Shown: in pieces, positions 53,879 to 61,462 of the stretch
Numbering within the stretch: the first letter of the stretch is position 1
Layout: each line of letters starts with the position of its first letter
Source: Bryobacterales bacterium
Lineage (GTDB): Bacteria; Acidobacteriota; Terriglobia; Bryobacterales; Bryobacteraceae
DNA length: 64,000 bases
Reading direction: 5' to 3'
NCBI GenBank assembly: GCA_016789905.1
Contig: JAEUQC010000150.1
Location: forward strand, 18,348 to 82,347
The notes under the pieces: generated by a model
What the model saw: only the letters and a program-made list of their open reading frames with translations
What the model was told of the DNA's origin: nothing
Databases searched by the model: none
Made by a program: the position numbers and the translations under genes

Positions 53879-54804
53879 TAGGGTTTTGCGGGCGGAACTT
53901 CCGGCTTCTTTTCCTCGACCACAGGGCGGCGGAACCGCGGCTGGCGGACCACCGGTTTGGCCGTGGCGAGTTCGACGTAGTTTGAAAGAAGTCTTTCTTT
54001 TTCAGTTGGTTCCAACATAAGCTGGCGAATTGTTCCCACCGGTTCTGACAACACAAACGCCTTATCCGTTGGCCGGACGGCGTACAAAACCGCCGCCAGT
54101 TCGCCGGTCGGTGCGTCTTTCCCGAACGCCTTCAACGCATCGGCCACCGGGTGTGCCGGGAACGCCGCGAACTCTTTTTCGAGTGTCGCCACCGGGAACA
54201 GGACATCCGTCTTCCCCACCGCGACGATCGGCGTAGGCCAGCCAGCGGCTTCTAACTCCTTTGCCGCCAACGCCGTAGAGCAAACCAGCACTTTCACCTT
54301 CACGGCAATCAGTTCTTTGGCGCCGGGCAGTGTCAACACTTTCAAGAGGTTCGTTGGCGGCCCCGCCAGGACTACCGCCGCGTTCTGGTCGTGCTGCGCA
54401 GTGAACGCGTTGCGGATCAGGCCGTGCGCCTCGGCGGTGTCGATCAGTTTTTCGATTCCGTGCTGGTAAGTCTTTGTGCCATCAGGGTTTACGCGGCTGA
54501 GCGGCCCCGTCAGGAGGGGGGTGTCGCCGGGAATTTTGCCATCCGCCGCCAGGCCAACCGGCAGCGTACGGGCGAAGGCACCGAACGCGGCTGAGACGGC
54601 GCCCGCGTAAAATCGTCCGACTACCTCACAAAACGCTGCGGACAAAAGACTTGTGCGCGTGGAGGAGATGGAAACCACGCGGCACTCGTTCTTCCCATCC
54701 AAGCCGTAAAGCACCGCCAGAGCGAGCGCCGTTTCGACGCGAGAGCCCACATCGGAGTCAAAAATGACGCCTAAACTAGGCTTATTTTGCCTATTTAGCT
54801 GCAT
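53878..54804 (-). CDS. Nucleoside-hydrolase-fold protein with altered metal site
   Basis: 308 residues. LGVIFDSDVGSRVETALALA (~11-30) aligns with the calcium-binding DTDxGxDDxxAL start of inosine-uridine nucleoside hydrolases, but the DD pair is replaced by ET. ALYGLDG, VVLAGPPTNLLKVL and HPVADALKAF fit the fold. The Lys/Pro-rich tail (VVEEKKPEVPPAKP) is unusual. A ribosylhydrolase activity is doubtful; it may be a binding or structural homologue. Two bases separate it from the DUF1552 gene. Confidence 0.65.
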   Translation of the reverse strand: MQLNRQNKPSLGVIFDSDVGSRVETALALAVLYGLDGKNECRVVSISSTRTSLLSAAFCEVVGRFYAGAVSAAFGAFARTLPVGLAADGKIPGDTPLLTGPLSRVNPDGTKTYQHGIEKLIDTAEAHGLIRNAFTAQHDQNAAVVLAGPPTNLLKVLTLPGAKELIAVKVKVLVCSTALAAKELEAAGWPTPIVAVGKTDVLFPVATLEKEFAAFPAHPVADALKAFGKDAPTGELAAVLYAVRPTDKAFVLSEPVGTIRQLMLEPTEKERLLSNYVELATAKPVVRQPRFRRPVVEEKKPEVPPAKP

Positions 54805-54806
54805 TT

Positions 54807-56153
54807 TTACGCCAAATTTAGGCCATCAATGCGGCCTGTAGCGTCGCCAAAATGCTCAATTTTGACATTCATGCGGTCCATCATGGCCAGGTAGAGGTTC
54901 GAGATCGGGGTCTCTTTCCGGTAGGTGATGCGGCGTCCGCCCTTGATGGAATCGCCGCCGCCGCCGACCAACATGACGGGGAGATTTTCGTGGGTGTGGC
55001 GGTTGCCGTCGGACAGGCCGGCGCCGTAGACGATCATTGAGTTGCCGAGGATGGTGGAATCGCCTTCCTTGATGGACTTCAGCTTTTCGATCCACTTGGC
55101 GAATTGCACCATGTGGTACTCGTTGATTCGGGTGACCTTATCGAGCAGGTCCTGCTTGTTCATGTGGTGGGTGAGCGGGTGGTGACCGTCGGGAATGCCG
55201 ATTTCGCGATAGGGGCGCGAGGTGCCTTCGCGCGTCACCAGAAACGTCACGACACGGCTCATATCGGCCTGGAAGGCCACGGTGATCATGTCGCTCATCA
55301 ATCGGAAATGCTCGGCGAAATCGGCCGGGACGCCGTAGGGTTTGGGCATGCCCGGGTTCACCTGGGCGTTGTCCTTTTCGGCCTTTTCTAGTTGGCGTTC
55401 AATTTCACGGATGGAGGATAGGTACTCGTCGAGCTTGCGGCGGTCTGTGGGGCCGAGGTCGCCTTGCAGTTTCTTCGTGTCGCCGGTGACGAAGTCGAGA
55501 ATGGAACGGCGGTACTTATTCTGGCGGGCGCGTTCTTCCGGGTTCAGTGCCGCGCCTTTGCCGAAGAGGCGTTCAAACAGCGCGCGCGGATCGAGCACGG
55601 GCGGGAGCGGCTGGGTCTCCGAACGCCAGGCGAGATTGTTGGTGTAGGCACAGGAATAGCCGGAATCGCAGTCGCCGGCCTGGCGCGCGTCTTCCAGCCC
55701 GACTTCGAGGGAAGGGAAGCGGGTCAACTTGCCGGCTTCGTTGGCGACAATCTGGTCGCACGAGATACCGGCCTTGATATCGACGAAGCTCTTGCGGGGC
55801 TGGACACCGGTGAGATAGGCGCCGCAGCAGCGGCCGTGATCGCCGGCGCCATCAAGCAGCGCGCGGCCATTGTTCTGGGTGAGATTGCTGAGAATCGTAA
55901 AGTCCTGGCGCATGGCGTCCATGGGCTTGAGGATCTTGGGCAATTCGCCGGTGAAGGCGCCGTCATCCTTCGGCGTCCAGTGGCGCATATCGATGCCGTT
56001 GGGCACGTAGACGAAGGCCATGCGGACGGGCTTGCCGCCCGGGATGGTGCTCGAATTCATGGCCGGCGCCATGGCATCGAAGAAAGGCAGGGCAATGGCC
56101 GTGCCGGCGCCGCGCAGCATGGTTCGGCGGGAGAGGGTCTTCTTAGTAATCAT
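54807..56153 (-). CDS. DUF1552 family Tat-exported protein
   Basis: 448 residues. LSRRTMLRGAGTAIALPFFD is a Tat signal. MAFVYVPNGIDMRHWTPKD, LDGAGDHGRCCGAYLTGV and FLVTREGTSRPYREIGIPDGHH are DUF1552 motifs. In Planctomycetes and Acidobacteria it is the constant partner of DUF1592-type cytochromes. Function unknown, periplasmic. Its start overlaps the upstream cytochrome gene by 4 bases (ATGA). Confidence 0.9.
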   Translation of the reverse strand: MITKKTLSRRTMLRGAGTAIALPFFDAMAPAMNSSTIPGGKPVRMAFVYVPNGIDMRHWTPKDDGAFTGELPKILKPMDAMRQDFTILSNLTQNNGRALLDGAGDHGRCCGAYLTGVQPRKSFVDIKAGISCDQIVANEAGKLTRFPSLEVGLEDARQAGDCDSGYSCAYTNNLAWRSETQPLPPVLDPRALFERLFGKGAALNPEERARQNKYRRSILDFVTGDTKKLQGDLGPTDRRKLDEYLSSIREIERQLEKAEKDNAQVNPGMPKPYGVPADFAEHFRLMSDMITVAFQADMSRVVTFLVTREGTSRPYREIGIPDGHHPLTHHMNKQDLLDKVTRINEYHMVQFAKWIEKLKSIKEGDSTILGNSMIVYGAGLSDGNRHTHENLPVMLVGGGGDSIKGGRRITYRKETPISNLYLAMMDRMNVKIEHFGDATGRIDGLNLA

Positions 56154-58462
56154 CGTTGCGCCACCTGTTTGGGAGCCTCTCCACGCCGCTGTTGGAACGG
56201 GAGGCTCTGTACGATTTCTTGAATCAACAACTGAAAGGGATAGCCGTTGGCGGCCAGTTTCTTGCCGATGGAATCGACGGTCCGGCGGTCGTACCGTTCC
56301 AGCCCCCGACCCAAAGAGTATGTCAACATTTTCTCCGTGATGCAGCGGGTGAATTCGGGCAACTGACCGAGGAGAATCATTCGCATTTCGGCCGGCGTCT
56401 GGAAGCTCTTGCCGTTGGGCATGGTGCCGCTGACGTCGATATCGAACTTACCGTCTTTGACGCGCCACTTACCGGTGCCGTCGTAGTTTTCAAGGCCGAA
56501 GCCGAGCGTATCCATGCGGTTGTGGCAGGAGGCGCAGATGGCGTTGGAGCGGTGCTTTTCCATCTGTTGGCGCAGGGAGCCGGCGTTGCCCACGGAGCCT
56601 TCGTCGAGCGGCGGCACATCAGGCGGCGGCACCGGCGGCGGCACGCCGAGCACGTTCTGCAGGACATATTTACCTCGAATGACGGGCGAGGTGCGAGTGG
56701 GGTAACTGGAGACCGTCAGCACGCTGGCGTGGCTAAGGATGCCGCCGCGCTGGGGCGTGTTGATTTCCACGCGCCGGAAATCCGGCCCGCTGACGCCTTC
56801 GATGCCGTAGTGCTTCGCCAGCATCTCATTCAGGAACGTGTAGCGGGCATCGATGAAATCGCTTAACGGGCGGTTCTGGCGGAGCACGTTATCGAAGAAC
56901 AGGCGCGTTTCAGCGCGCATGGCCTCTTTCAACTCCGGACCCCATTCGGGGAACTTCTGCGGGTCCGGCTTGACGCTATCGAGATTGCGAATTTCCAGCC
57001 ACTGGCCGGCGAAGTTTTCGGCGAGCGCGGCGCTGCGAGGATCGGCGAGTAGCCGCTTGACCTGTGCCTCAAGAACGCCGGGGGCGCGCAGCTTGCCGGC
57101 TTCAGCGAGAGAGAGCAGCGTGTCGTCCGGCATGGAACTCCACAGGAAATACGACAGGCGCGAGGCCAGTTCGACATCGGAGATTTTGTGGACTCGGGCG
57201 GGATCGTTCGGCGCCGGGTGCTTTTCAATGCGGAACAGAAAATGCGGCGAAACCAGCATGGCCTGGATGGCGAGTTGGATGCCTTGTTCCACCGTTTGGC
57301 CTTCCTTGCGGGCCATGGCGACGAAGGTCTCAAGCGGCGCAACGTCGGCGCGGGTGGCGGGACGGCGGTAGGCGCGGTGGGTGAGTTCAGTGAGGATCTT
57401 TGTGACGCAGGCAGCGCCGGAATTGGGATCGCAGATGAGGACGCGCTTGCGGCTGGCGCGCTCGACTTTCGCCGGATAGGGGCCGACGAACTTGATCATG
57501 TTCAGGAACTTGTTTTTCTTGTCGCTGAAGGCGTCTTTTTGTTCCAGGGTCTTGGCGAACTCATCATTGATGAAACCGGCGCGGAAGGTGTGGTCGCCTT
57601 CGGGCAGGAAAACGCGGAAGTGCTCTTCGGAATAGGGGTTGAAATAGACGAGGCCGGATGGCTTGGTTTCCACGCTGCGCTTGAAGATCAGCTTGCCGTC
57701 CATCCAGAAGCCCATTTCGACGGGGGCGGCGTCTTTAGCACGCTCGCCGGGCAGACCGATGGTGATTTCGTATTCCCCGTCCCAATCGACCCGGTGGGTG
57801 GCTTCGATATTCGAGCGATCCAGGCGGCGGACCGATTTCGTTTTGGTGTGATACTCGAACTCTACGGGCTTAGCCGGGAGCGGATCGGCGCCAAGGGCGC
57901 GGGAGGCGATAGTTTCGGCGGCCTCCAGGTACTTCTGCATCAGCACAGGCGAAATGGTGAGCACGTCGCCGATGTTGTCGAAACCGTAGCCGGAGTCATC
58001 GGTGGGGAAATCCTTTTCGGCGCGGAAATCAACCGAAAGCAGGTCGCGGATGGTATTGGTGTACTCCATCCGGTTCAGGCGCCGGGCGGTGACGCGGCCC
58101 GGGTCGGGCTTCAGGCTCCGGTCGGCGCGTTCCCATTCGCTTTCCAGGAACGCGGCGAACTCGCCCACCTGTTCCAGCGAGGGGCGGGGCATTCCTTTGG
58201 GCGGCATTTCGCCAGACCGCACTTTTTGCACCACTTTTTCCCATTCATCGCGATTGGAAAGAATGGTGGAGGGGTTGGTGAACGGGGCCAGGTTGACACT
58301 GCCGGACTGGACGCGGTCGTTGTGACAGCTAATGCAGTTCTTCGTTAGAACGGATTGAACAGAATGGTCAAAGGTCGGTTTTGCGGGGCCCTGCGCGACC
58401 AGAAGCGCGGCACAGGCGGGCAAAACGGCTTTCGCAACAGAGCGCAGCGTCAAAATCGGCAT
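56150..58462 (-). CDS. Planctomycete-type cytochrome protein (PSCyt1-DUF1587-DUF1595-DUF1592-DUF1588-DUF1585)
   Basis: 770 residues with a signal peptide (~1-23). The haem motif CISCH is at 43-47. DUF1587 (LNRMEYTNTIRDLLSVDF), a PA14-like middle, DUF1595 (RAYRRPATRADVAPLETF), DUF1592 (ELASRLSYFLWSSMPDD), DUF1588 (PQRGGILSHASVLTVSSYP) with a second CASCH, and DUF1585 (LLIQEIVQSLPFQQR) follow in that order. Probable surface redox protein. TACAAT lies 7 bases before the ATG. It opens a four-gene unit with DUF1552, the nucleoside-hydrolase-like gene and the kinase. Confidence 0.92.
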   Translation of the reverse strand: MPILTLRSVAKAVLPACAALLVAQGPAKPTFDHSVQSVLTKNCISCHNDRVQSGSVNLAPFTNPSTILSNRDEWEKVVQKVRSGEMPPKGMPRPSLEQVGEFAAFLESEWERADRSLKPDPGRVTARRLNRMEYTNTIRDLLSVDFRAEKDFPTDDSGYGFDNIGDVLTISPVLMQKYLEAAETIASRALGADPLPAKPVEFEYHTKTKSVRRLDRSNIEATHRVDWDGEYEITIGLPGERAKDAAPVEMGFWMDGKLIFKRSVETKPSGLVYFNPYSEEHFRVFLPEGDHTFRAGFINDEFAKTLEQKDAFSDKKNKFLNMIKFVGPYPAKVERASRKRVLICDPNSGAACVTKILTELTHRAYRRPATRADVAPLETFVAMARKEGQTVEQGIQLAIQAMLVSPHFLFRIEKHPAPNDPARVHKISDVELASRLSYFLWSSMPDDTLLSLAEAGKLRAPGVLEAQVKRLLADPRSAALAENFAGQWLEIRNLDSVKPDPQKFPEWGPELKEAMRAETRLFFDNVLRQNRPLSDFIDARYTFLNEMLAKHYGIEGVSGPDFRRVEINTPQRGGILSHASVLTVSSYPTRTSPVIRGKYVLQNVLGVPPPVPPPDVPPLDEGSVGNAGSLRQQMEKHRSNAICASCHNRMDTLGFGLENYDGTGKWRVKDGKFDIDVSGTMPNGKSFQTPAEMRMILLGQLPEFTRCITEKMLTYSLGRGLERYDRRTVDSIGKKLAANGYPFQLLIQEIVQSLPFQQRRGEAPKQVAQR

Positions 58463-58469
58463 AGTCCCA

Positions 58470-58475
58470 ATTGTA
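58470..58475 (-). promoter_or_regulatory. TACAAT -10-like element of the DUF1592 operon
   Basis: Ends 7 bases before the ATG at 58462 on the minus strand. Confidence 0.45.
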
Positions 58476-58504
58476 AATAACGCCGCACCCCTTTGGGAGG
58501 TTAC

Positions 58505-58891
58505 CTATCGAAGAGACCGGACCAAAGAATAAACGCTTATGGAGACGCTTGCGGCGCTGGGGATGACCAGGACCAGCGCTGCTGGGGTCCACGCGCCTGG
58601 ATACGCTTTTGCGACGTAGGCGGCGCAGAGTACGCCCGCGACGGCGATGATAGCGAAGCCATAAGTTCTGGATTCCGGAAAGAAACCGGCGACGCAGATG
58701 GCCAGTCCTGAGGCGAGGGAGAGCAAGAGCCAGATTCCCCTCCCGAAGGGGTCATACAGGGGCGAGAAAATGAATTTGAAAACTTCCCAGAAGCCGAACT
58801 GTGTGAGCGAATCGATGAAGAATCCGAATGCGGCAAAGCCGGCCATCGGCAGCAGCAGGAGGAGGCATAGGAAGTACACGACAACGTTCAT
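58505..58891 (-). CDS. Small four-pass membrane protein
   Basis: 128 residues with four hydrophobic segments: VVYFLCLLLLLPMAGFAAFG, GIWLLLSLASGLAICVAGFF, YGFAIIAVAGVLCAAYVA and WTPAALVLVIPSAASVSISV. No family recognised. It lies between the DUF1592 operon and the dioxygenase gene on the same strand. Confidence 0.55.
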   Translation of the reverse strand: MNVVVYFLCLLLLLPMAGFAAFGFFIDSLTQFGFWEVFKFIFSPLYDPFGRGIWLLLSLASGLAICVAGFFPESRTYGFAIIAVAGVLCAAYVAKAYPGAWTPAALVLVIPSAASVSISVYSLVRSLR

Positions 58892-58924
58892 ACCCCAACA
58901 GGCGCGGGCGGGCGGGGGATTGCC

Positions 58925-60394
58925 TCATGCCTCATTGCGAATCCGCCGGACGAGAGTAAGAAAGTGCTGTTTGTCCGTTCGGTTCAGCCGCTGGGAGGGG
59001 AAGGCCATTGCGCCGGCGGCTTTGGCGACGGCGAGTTTGGCGAATTTGAGCGTCCGCGTACCGGAGACTTCGGCGGTGACAGGATAGTCGCCATCGGCGA
59101 GGTTGGCGGGGACGGTAATGTTGATCTGATAGAGCCCGGCGGAAGTGATGCCGGCGTAGGAAACCTGTGCGTCCTGGGAGTCAACGCGAACGGTGACGGG
59201 GCTGGCGGTTTGGGCGGGCGAGGTAACGACTGTTCCGGCGGTGATTCCGGGCGTCGTGGTACCGAAGCCGGTACCAAAAAGCTGGATCGTTTCCCCGGGC
59301 TTGGCGGGGACGGTGGTGACGCCATCGATCAGGCCAGTCGGACCGATGAGCGCGCCATCGGCGCGGACAGCGGCGATGTTTTCATTGGGGAATTGAAAGA
59401 AGGCGGGCATGAGTCTGTTGAAAGCGACGGTCACTGGGTCCGACGTTCCCTGCGCGTTGGTTACTGTCACTTGCACGTTGCCTTCGGTGGTCGTGTCGGG
59501 CGCCAGTACGTTGATTTGGGTAGGGCTGATATAGAAGACCGACGCGGGCTGGTTGTTGATGCTCACGCTGACGCCGTCGAGCGATTCGGGGAGCCTTGCG
59601 GGGGTGGTGAAATCGCCGGACCGCCAGGTACGGGTGGTGGTGGAGAGCGCGTTGCCCTGCAGGGTGACCCAGGAACCAGAGGCGGCGCCGCGACGGAAAC
59701 TGGCGCCGCTGGAGACGCCGCCGGTGGTGATGAGCGTGGGCTTGGTGATGGACGATGTGTCGGCGGGGGTGAAGTCGACAACGATGTCCCAATTGGTGGC
59801 GAGCGCGCCGATGGCGGAGCCGGGAATCGCAGTCCAGGGGCGAATAAGTGAGTTGCGCTGGGCGGCATTGGTAACGCCGGAGAGTACGCTGTCGTTAGCG
59901 GTCTCGCCTTCTACAAAGAGCTGCGTGGTCAGGCTGCGGCCGCCGGCGAGGGTGACTTTCGCGTGTACGTGACGAACGCGTCCGGGATAAAGACCGGGCT
60001 TGATGGTGCGGAAGAGATACCTGCCGTCAGAGGCGGTTTCGAACGTGCCATAGCCCTGGAAATTGCCGTCGCGGCTACCGTTCAGGGCTCCGCTGGTGTG
60101 GATGTAGGAGCCCAGATTGTCGGCCTGCCAGATTTCGATGACGGCATTGCGGATGGGATTCCCGTTACGGTCCAGGATGCGTCCGCTGATCCAGGCAATG
60201 GTTCCGACGCCGGGGGTGATGGCGTTGTTGATGACGAGCAGATCGTTGTCGCGGTCGAGCGGCAGGACGTTGGGGTAATAGGGCCCTTCGGTGACGGCGG
60301 GCGTGAGCGTGAGGGTTTGGGCGAAAAGGCCTTTTTCGGTGAAGAACAGGCCGCCGGCGCCGAGGGCGGCGGCGAAGAAGTTGCGGCGGTCCAT
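58925..60394 (-). CDS. Exported intradiol ring-cleavage dioxygenase fused to a Solibacter-type C-terminal domain
   Basis: 489 residues from MDRRNFF, a Tat-like start; an ATG at 60433 would add 13 residues. Residues ~28-215 are an intradiol dioxygenase: EGPYYP, WQADNLGSYIH (Y97), LYPGRVRHVH (Y136, H142, H144), the four ferric-iron ligands. It should open catechol-like rings outside the cytoplasm. Residues ~235-460 match the Solibacter C-terminal domain (TIGR03437-type: SGASFRRGAASGSW; YISPTQINVLAP), typical of exported Bryobacterales proteins. A basic tail (RLNRTDKQHFLTLVRRIRNE) ends it. Confidence 0.85.
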   Translation of the reverse strand: MDRRNFFAAALGAGGLFFTEKGLFAQTLTLTPAVTEGPYYPNVLPLDRDNDLLVINNAITPGVGTIAWISGRILDRNGNPIRNAVIEIWQADNLGSYIHTSGALNGSRDGNFQGYGTFETASDGRYLFRTIKPGLYPGRVRHVHAKVTLAGGRSLTTQLFVEGETANDSVLSGVTNAAQRNSLIRPWTAIPGSAIGALATNWDIVVDFTPADTSSITKPTLITTGGVSSGASFRRGAASGSWVTLQGNALSTTTRTWRSGDFTTPARLPESLDGVSVSINNQPASVFYISPTQINVLAPDTTTEGNVQVTVTNAQGTSDPVTVAFNRLMPAFFQFPNENIAAVRADGALIGPTGLIDGVTTVPAKPGETIQLFGTGFGTTTPGITAGTVVTSPAQTASPVTVRVDSQDAQVSYAGITSAGLYQINITVPANLADGDYPVTAEVSGTRTLKFAKLAVAKAAGAMAFPSQRLNRTDKQHFLTLVRRIRNEA

Positions 60395-60585
60395 TGTGAG
60401 TTTTCCAGTATTGATGTGCATTTTGATCCCCATATTGTTGCTGCGTACAGGGGGATAGACACGGCCCGGCGGGCGTTGGTTGCGGGGCGGCGCAGAACCT
60501 TAACAGGCTTTACGATGGTTTAACGTGCGCTTAACAGGTGGGGGTGTAGGATGAAGTCATGGCGACACTGGTAAGTAGGAAAACA

Positions 60586-60629
60586 GCGCCGAGCCAACCC
60601 AAGAGCGCGCTGTTGGGTTGGCTCGGCGC
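60586..60629. repeat. Perfect 17-bp inverted repeat with 10-base loop
   Basis: Left arm GCGCCGAGCCAACCCAA (60586-60602) and right arm TTGGGTTGGCTCGGCGC (60613-60629) are exact reverse complements; the loop is GAGCGCGCTG. There is no T-run after it, so an intrinsic terminator is doubtful. It lies between the divergent dioxygenase and the small gene at 60680, next to a set of damaged genes, and may be a mobile-repeat (REP-like) or recombination relic. Confidence 0.85.
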
Positions 60630-60679
60630 GAGTTGCGACGCTTCCGAGGAACCGCCAGGATGCGAGTGCCGCGCTGATA

Positions 60680-60886
60680 TTGGAGACGCTGGACCATTCA
60701 CTCGCCCCGGATGCGTTGCGCCATCAAGCGCTGATTGAAAAGAAGTATACGCAGGGTCTCACCACGGAAGACACGTTGGAACTGGCCGAGTTGGAGGCAG
60801 GTTTCGATCGTCGCGATGCGTCCTATTATGCTCCGATATTGGAGCGGGTCGCCACCGCGCGAAAGGCTTTGCCGAAGGGCAAATAG
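60680..60886 (+). CDS. Small protein upstream of an HNH nuclease gene
   Basis: 68 residues, acidic/helical: LRHQALIEKKYTQGLTTEDT, LELAELEAGFDRRDASYYAP. Not recognised. The start is a TTG without a good ribosome-binding site, so the true start is uncertain. It ends 3 bases before the HNH frame, and the pair looks like a two-gene cassette. Confidence 0.55.
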   Translation: METLDHSLAPDALRHQALIEKKYTQGLTTEDTLELAELEAGFDRRDASYYAPILERVATARKALPKGK

Positions 60887-60889
60887 GCG

Positions 60890-61349
60890 GTGGCCTACTT
60901 CCAACGGCGCGGCAGCGCGCCTTCCCTGAAGCGGCGTACGTACCAGTCGTTTCGGGCCGCGGTACGGGAAGATTTTCGTTCCACCTGCGCCTATTGTCTG
61001 CTGGAAGAAGAGCGGGCCGCGGGACTGTATAACTTCGAAAGCAATCATTTTCGCCCTCGATCTCGATTTCCCCATCTTGCCATTGATTTCTATAATCTCT
61101 ACTGGTCCTGTCACGTCTTGCCACCGGATCAAGGCCGCCAATTGGCCTTCGGCGGAGCTTCAGGCGAAGGGAATCGCATTGGTCGACCTGTGCAGTGAAG
61201 ATTTTGAGCAACATTTTGCCGAGTTGGCTAACGGAAAATGGCGCGGTAAAACAGCCTCAGCCGAATACACGATTGAGGCCTTGCGTTTGAATCGCGCGCA
61301 TCTGGTGGCCCTTCGACAGGTGCTCCGGCGATTGGAGCGGCACACCTAA
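60890..61349 (+). pseudogene. HNH endonuclease gene with a single-base frameshift
   Basis: GTG start at 60890. The first frame gives CAYC, then NFESNHFRPRSRFPHLAID and NLYWSCHV, the HNH core with its first CxxC, and then runs off into a short nonsense tail (stop at 61198). Removing one T near 61118-61119 joins it to the second frame, giving SCHVCHRIKAANWPSAEL with the second zinc CxxC, and continues in frame to LRLNRAHLVALRQVLRRLER and the stop at 61349. The intact protein would be ~152 residues, like small stand-alone HNH nucleases of defence or retron-type loci. The shift could be a true mutation or a sequence error. Confidence 0.72.
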
Positions 61350-61462
61350 CCGATGCTGCTGAAACGGCGCGTCTGCCGCCGATTGGATATCGTCCGCCGG
61401 GCATTGCCGTCGCGCGTAGACTTCAATGACCCCGATTTGTGCCCTGCGCCGCAGTTCAGGTC

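Noticed and set aside
54771..54783. Small hairpin GCCTA-AAC-TAGGC
   Set aside because: Short, inside a coding region and without a T-run; not a terminator.
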